The position numbers and the translations under genes are program-made. This document shows, one piece after another, positions 8,307 to 11,589 of a stretch of DNA of 11,589 nucleotides. The stretch spans positions 1-11,589 of the forward strand of contig DAOVZA010000027.1 of assembly GCA_030635405.1 (NCBI GenBank), in the 5' to 3' direction. Within the stretch, counting starts at the first letter, position 1, and each line of letters begins with the position of its first letter. The notes under the pieces are model-generated. The model ran no database searches and was not told the origin of the DNA. It saw only the letters and a list, made by a program, of their open reading frames with translations. The DNA is from Desulfocapsa sp. GTDB taxonomy: Bacteria > Desulfobacterota > Desulfobulbia > Desulfobulbales > Desulfocapsaceae.

Positions 8307-8340
8307 ATGGTAACAGATCTGTTACCATTCATTTCTTTTT
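8307..8340 (+). terminator. Candidate terminator: 22-base perfect palindrome plus T-tract
   Basis: ATGGTAACAGA (8307-8317) is directly followed by its exact reverse complement (8318-8328), giving a 9-bp stem with a GATC loop as RNA. TCATTTCTTTTT follows to 8340. It lies 87 bases after the HD-GYP stop, suitable for ending the three-gene operon. Perfect dyads without spacer are also typical of operators, so a binding site controlling fdhD is the alternative. Confidence 0.55.
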
Positions 8341-8495
8341 ATTAATAAGCAGCTGAAAGTTATGCAATACTCTTTTGGGGTGTTGTGTTGAATAGGTTCG
8401 CAAAAAGGAAGAATTTTTCTTATATCATAGTTAATGAAAAAAATGCGGAATGTATCGTGTTTTGAGAGTTAAAAATTGGCATATGGTATCTGACT

Positions 8496-9275
8496 TTGGA
8501 AGAAATTGACGGCTCGGTCACACTTAAGCAAAAAACCGTTGTTGTTAGCGCAACAGGAAGGGAAGAACGAGAGGAAACTCTGGCCATCGAGGTGCCGTAT
8601 AAAGTAGCCTTGAATGATGAAGAGATCGGTGCTTCCATGGTACTTGCGACGGGGTTGGAAGAGTTTGGGGCAGGGTTTCTTTTTGGGCAAGGCTACGTAA
8701 CAAAAGTTGGTCAGGTACGTGAGGTTTTAGTGTGCCCGGAGGGACGTATTTCAGTTCATGCTGATGTCCCGGAGGACAGCAAACCAAAGGAGGTTATTAT
8801 CACCTCTGGATGTGGCGGTACAGGAAAGATATCAAGAGAAATGCTGGAAGGTGCTTTTGATCCTCTTAATGAATGCACGATAACTCTTGATGAAGTAAAT
8901 CAGTTTATTCGTGAGATGCTGCAGCAATCACCTCTTGGCCCGGCAACACACTGTATACATGGATGCGGTCTATGGGCCGATGGCAGGTTACAGGGATTCT
9001 ACGAAGATGTGGGACGTCATAATGCTGTGGATAAAGTGATAGGGGCGATCCTGATGGAAAAAATTCCTGCAAGCGGTGCCGTTTACACCACTGGTCGTTT
9101 AACTTCAGATATGGTTTTGAAATGTGCCCGTATCGGTATCCCCATTGTAATGTCCCGTACCTCCCCGTCATCACTAGGTCTTGCCATTGCCCGTCGTGCA
9201 GGAGTGACTTTAATCGGTTATGCCAGGCCGGGTCGGCTGAATGTCTTTAATGCTCCAGAGCGTATTCGTTGCTGA
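8496..9275 (+). CDS. fdhD: Formate dehydrogenase accessory sulfurtransferase FdhD
   Basis: FdhD hands sulfur from a cysteine desulfurase to the molybdenum/tungsten bis-MGD cofactor so that formate dehydrogenase becomes active. The 259-residue product shows LAIEVPYKVALN (29-40), ATGLEEFGAGFLFGQGYV (51-68), the loop cysteine C106 in TSGCGGTGK, EDVGRHNAVDK (170-180), TGRLTSDMV (199-207) and IGYARPGRLNVF (240-251). E. coli FdhD has a CxxC loop; here the second position is Thr (CGGT). C153 and C157 lie nearby in THCIHGCGLW. The only plausible in-frame start is TTG at 8496, since in-frame stop TGA lies at 8463 and no ATG occurs before 8637, which would delete conserved sequence. No good ribosome binding site precedes it, so an upstream CTG (8490) or a small sequence error near 8483 (out-of-frame ATG) remains possible. 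No formate dehydrogenase subunit gene is in the window. Confidence 0.92.
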   Translation: MEEIDGSVTLKQKTVVVSATGREEREETLAIEVPYKVALNDEEIGASMVLATGLEEFGAGFLFGQGYVTKVGQVREVLVCPEGRISVHADVPEDSKPKEVIITSGCGGTGKISREMLEGAFDPLNECTITLDEVNQFIREMLQQSPLGPATHCIHGCGLWADGRLQGFYEDVGRHNAVDKVIGAILMEKIPASGAVYTTGRLTSDMVLKCARIGIPIVMSRTSPSSLGLAIARRAGVTLIGYARPGRLNVFNAPERIRC

Positions 9276-9388
9276 GAAAATCCTGTTAGTGTATGTTGTG
9301 TTTAAAAAAAAATAGGCCGACAGAAACGATATAAATGTAAGTCGAATTATAAATCAAATTGATCCCCATATTGAAAAGGAACAGAGAT

Positions 9389-9862
9389 ATGTCACAGATA
9401 TCAAAAATACTTTATGCAACAGATTTATCTGAAAGTGCAAAGCCTGCAATGGCCTGGGCAAGGAGCCTTGCTGGGAAATATGATGCACAGATAAACGTTA
9501 TTCATGTTATTCCCGATGCCTCTAAAGAAATATCCGCCTTTGGGGCTGATCGAAAAAAACCATCCATCAGTGACGAGCGGGATGCTGCCATAAGCTCTAA
9601 GAAGAATGAGATACTGGCTTTATGTAAAAAGAGACATTCAGATCTTCCAACTTGTACACTTGATCTTGAGCATATTCTTATCAAACTTGGTGCCCCAGTG
9701 GCGGAAATTATCGATACTGTGGAGAATGGTGACTTTGATATTTTAGTTTTGGGAACTCGCTCAAAGAGTTTGATTGACAAGGTATTTCTTGGATCAGTGG
9801 CTCGTGGTGTTATGGACCAGTGCCCAATTCCTGTTTTGACAGTCAGGTTGCCACCAAAATAA
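9389..9862 (+). CDS. UspA-family universal stress protein
   Basis: A 157-residue single-domain cytoplasmic protein. KILYATDLSESAKPA at residues 6-20 contains the usual Asp (D11). Then come NVIHVIP (36-42) and the C-terminal nucleotide-binding loop: G122-T-R-S125, nine residues, G135-S136, followed by the strand CPIPVLTVR. The loop follows the ATP-binding pattern GxxG-9x-G(S/T) except that the second Gly is Ser. ATG 9389 is chosen because AAGGA (9376-9380) lies 8 bases upstream; an in-frame TTG at 9359 lacks one. It follows fdhD by 113 bases, which include an A-run (9304-9312) and no clear terminator, so co-transcription with fdhD is possible. Role: stress or energy-state response in general; the specific job is unknown. 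Confidence 0.9.
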   Translation: MSQISKILYATDLSESAKPAMAWARSLAGKYDAQINVIHVIPDASKEISAFGADRKKPSISDERDAAISSKKNEILALCKKRHSDLPTCTLDLEHILIKLGAPVAEIIDTVENGDFDILVLGTRSKSLIDKVFLGSVARGVMDQCPIPVLTVRLPPK

Positions 9863-9937
9863 GACGGCTGGAATGAGAATACAAACTCATGTGGACTGCA
9901 ATGGTTTATATGAGTGGCAGCTAAATTTTGATTTCGT

Positions 9938-9978
9938 GCGCCCAGTAATGGGTGCTTGAGAAAGGCAGGGCGGTTTTT
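9938..9978 (+). other. Competing hairpins before the Cache sensor gene (candidate attenuator)
   Basis: GCGCCCA (9938-9944) can pair with TGGGTGC (9949-9955) around a GTAA tetraloop, with one G-T wobble. Alternatively CGCCC (9939-9943) can pair with GGGCG (9968-9972), directly before G and five T (9974-9978), which resembles a terminator. The two pairings are mutually exclusive. The T-run ends just before the ribosome binding site AAGGA (9984-9988). The long loop and 5-bp stem of the second form make it weak. Confidence 0.25.
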
Positions 9979-9995
9979 ATTTCAAGGATTTTGCA

Positions 9996-11589
9996 ATGAT
10001 CACAAGTCTGCGCGGAAAATTCATTTTCATTTTTATTCTTATCACTGTATCCGCAGTGATGATCTCCAGTGGTTATACCCGTTATCAGCAACGGGCATTT
10101 GTCCTTGATCGTGCAAGAGAAAGGGCCATGGTTGACCTTGAGCTTATCAGCTCTGATATACACTCCTTACAGCAATGGATCCAGCGTGATCTTCTGGTAC
10201 TTCGGGATCTTCCCAATTTACAGGCTTTTTTAAACTGTACTGAGGAGAAGAAAAAGTTGGAGCGGATGGAAGTTCTTAAAGAGGAATTTCTAAATATTGC
10301 CGCCCATCATCAAATTTTTCAGCAGATACGCCTTCTTGACGATAGCGGTATGGAGATTGTACGCGTTAACACCAAGGGGCGTAACAGTTGGCTGACTCCT
10401 CAGGAAGAGTTACAGGATAAGAGTGATCGTTATTATTTTCAACAAGCCTCCTCTCTTACCAATGGCGGTATCTATATCTCCCCGATGGATCTCAATGTAG
10501 AACAGAGAAAGGTGCAAGAACCCCTGATGCCCGTGATTCGATATGTCACGCCTCTTTTTGATAAATCGAATAAGAAGCAGGGTGTTTTGGTACTTAATGT
10601 TTTTGGATCTTCTTTCCTGCATCTTCTGGCGCTGCAGCAGGAACAGATTCGCAGCGGTGAACACTATTTTTTATTAAATGAAGATGGATATTTTCTCTAT
10701 CATCCTGTGCCTGAAAAAACGTTTGGGTTTATGCTTGATCATGGCACAACACTTTTTCAAACAGAACCAAAACTTGAGAAGTGGCTGGGGGTAAAGGATA
10801 AGGATCTCCTGATTCGTGACAGTAGAGAAACGGGAAAGCAGACGCTCTATGCTTATAGTCGCATCCCTCTAGTATTTTTAGAAAAAGATGGTGAGTTGTC
10901 AAAGGATAAAGCAGCACTGGAGCTGTCTCAGTCTTCCCATTGGGTTCTGATGACAACGGTGGACGATGCTGATTTACTTGTTGGGTTTAACGAGTATATG
11001 CAGGCCTTTTTGAAATTTACCCTATTGCTGATTGCGGCATGTGTCGGGGTTGCTGTTTTTGTTGCCTGGCATTTTTCGCGGCCGATTGTATCACTGGCCG
11101 ATGCTGCATCAAAGATTCATAATGGTAACTTTTCTGCCAGAGCAGAGGTATATACTCGTGATGACATGGGGAAGTTTGGATCTCTGTTCAATGCAATGGC
11201 AGAGAATCTTGAAGGTACTATCGACCGCTTAAGACGATCAGAAACTAAATATCGTCATCTCTTTGAAAATTCGCAGGATTGTATTTTTGTGGCGAATGAA
11301 CAGTGCCAGATTATAGATATTAATGGAGCTGGTCGACATCTCTTTGGCCTGGGAGATAATGAAATACCGAAGGATCTGTTTATTGGTTGTTGCTATCAGG
11401 CGAGCAGGGAAGGTAAAAAAACTGATTTACAGGAGAGCCTTTACGCCACTGGTTCTGTTAAAGATGCAGAAATAACAGTATTGCGGCTTAATGGTTTTAA
11501 GAGGGATTGTATCCTGACTGCCACCGCAAGAATGAACAGGAATGGACAGGTTACAGGTTACGAAGGCGTGTTGCGTGATGTTACGGAAT
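9996..11589 (+). CDS. Membrane sensor protein: Cache-like periplasmic domain, HAMP, PAS (3' end outside window)
   Basis: 531 residues are visible and no stop is reached. An N-terminal membrane helix (about 8-26) is followed by a large periplasmic region (27-335) of double-Cache type: IRLLDDSGMEIVRVN (111-125), SDRYYFQQA (143-151), IYISPMDLNVEQ (159-170), MPVIRYVTPLFD (178-189), GVLVLNVFG (196-204) and FLLNEDGYFLYHP (225-237). A second membrane helix (about 338-358), HAMP (about 359-412; IHNGNFSARAEV, FNAMAENL) and a PAS domain (about 415-530, ending in GVLRDVTE) follow. The missing output is likely a histidine kinase or GGDEF/EAL domain; the sequence here does not decide. The family senses small extracellular molecules such as organic acids or amino acids. 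ATG 9996 has AAGGA 7 bases upstream. It lies 133 bases after the UspA-type gene. Confidence 0.9.
   Translation, partial: MITSLRGKFIFIFILITVSAVMISSGYTRYQQRAFVLDRARERAMVDLELISSDIHSLQQWIQRDLLVLRDLPNLQAFLNCTEEKKKLERMEVLKEEFLNIAAHHQIFQQIRLLDDSGMEIVRVNTKGRNSWLTPQEELQDKSDRYYFQQASSLTNGGIYISPMDLNVEQRKVQEPLMPVIRYVTPLFDKSNKKQGVLVLNVFGSSFLHLLALQQEQIRSGEHYFLLNEDGYFLYHPVPEKTFGFMLDHGTTLFQTEPKLEKWLGVKDKDLLIRDSRETGKQTLYAYSRIPLVFLEKDGELSKDKAALELSQSSHWVLMTTVDDADLLVGFNEYMQAFLKFTLLLIAACVGVAVFVAWHFSRPIVSLADAASKIHNGNFSARAEVYTRDDMGKFGSLFNAMAENLEGTIDRLRRSETKYRHLFENSQDCIFVANEQCQIIDINGAGRHLFGLGDNEIPKDLFIGCCYQASREGKKTDLQESLYATGSVKDAEITVLRLNGFKRDCILTATARMNRNGQVTGYEGVLRDVTE

Noticed and set aside
8476..8492. TTGGCATATGGTATCTG as a sigma54 promoter for fdhD.
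   Set aside because: No TTGC at the right distance; it would also sit almost at the start codon.
9912..9928. TGGCAGCTAAATTTTGA as a second sigma54 promoter.
   Set aside because: The -12 GC is missing; the base pair 10 positions after GG is TT.
9900..9995. Possible c-di-GMP (GEMM) riboswitch upstream of the Cache sensor gene, because of the GNRA-capped hairpin.
   Set aside because: The conserved GEMM core segments and second GNRA-receptor helix are not present; only one short hairpin matches.
10410..10956. Minus-strand open frames opposite the Cache sensor.
   Set aside because: The plus-strand frame is uninterrupted from 9996 to the edge with clear domain motifs; the minus frames show no recognisable protein features.
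1..11589. CRISPR arrays, tRNA or rRNA genes, insertion sequences, attachment sites.
   Set aside because: No regularly spaced direct repeats, cloverleaf-like sequence, rRNA motifs or transposase genes were seen.

Overview
The window (11,589 bases, moderately AT-rich) looks like chromosome from a gram-negative anaerobe. My best guess is a deltaproteobacterium of the Desulfobacterota type. That rests on the dense set of multi-domain hybrid histidine kinases, the type of branched-chain-amino-acid-like binding protein, fdhD, and an RpfG-like HD-GYP regulator. It is inference from gene style, because there is no rRNA or other marker.

Layout. (1) Bases 1-1033, minus strand: a periplasmic substrate-binding protein gene that runs off the left edge and carries a one-base frameshift. 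(2) A divergent intergenic region with a sigma70-like promoter leads to a plus-strand GAF-PAS-histidine kinase-receiver protein (1361-3484). (3) A long intergenic region (3485-3845) holds a candidate terminator, a perfect 18+18 inverted repeat, a near-consensus sigma54 (-24/-12) promoter and a leader with two possible hairpins. (4) A tight three-gene operon follows: a stand-alone V4R sensor protein (3846-4373), a soluble HAMP-hybrid histidine kinase with two receivers and an Hpt domain (4385-7129), and a receiver-HD-GYP c-di-GMP phosphodiesterase (7122-8219). It ends near a 22-base perfect palindrome with a T-tract. (5) fdhD (8496-9275) and a UspA-type protein (9389-9862). (6) A membrane sensor with Cache-like periplasmic region, HAMP and PAS (9996 onward), truncated by the right edge.

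How it may work. The most interesting unit is the sigma54-promoted V4R/kinase/HD-GYP operon. The V4R protein keeps the Cys-Glu-Cys-Cys zinc-site spacing I recall from phenol-sensing activators such as MopR, but it is a separate polypeptide with no output domain. The simplest model is that V4R senses a ligand, modulates the soluble kinase, phosphate passes H184 to a receiver to Hpt H767 to D56 of the HD-GYP regulator, and c-di-GMP falls or rises. The flanking genes add two further sensory proteins (GAF-PAS kinase; Cache sensor), so most of the window is signal transduction.
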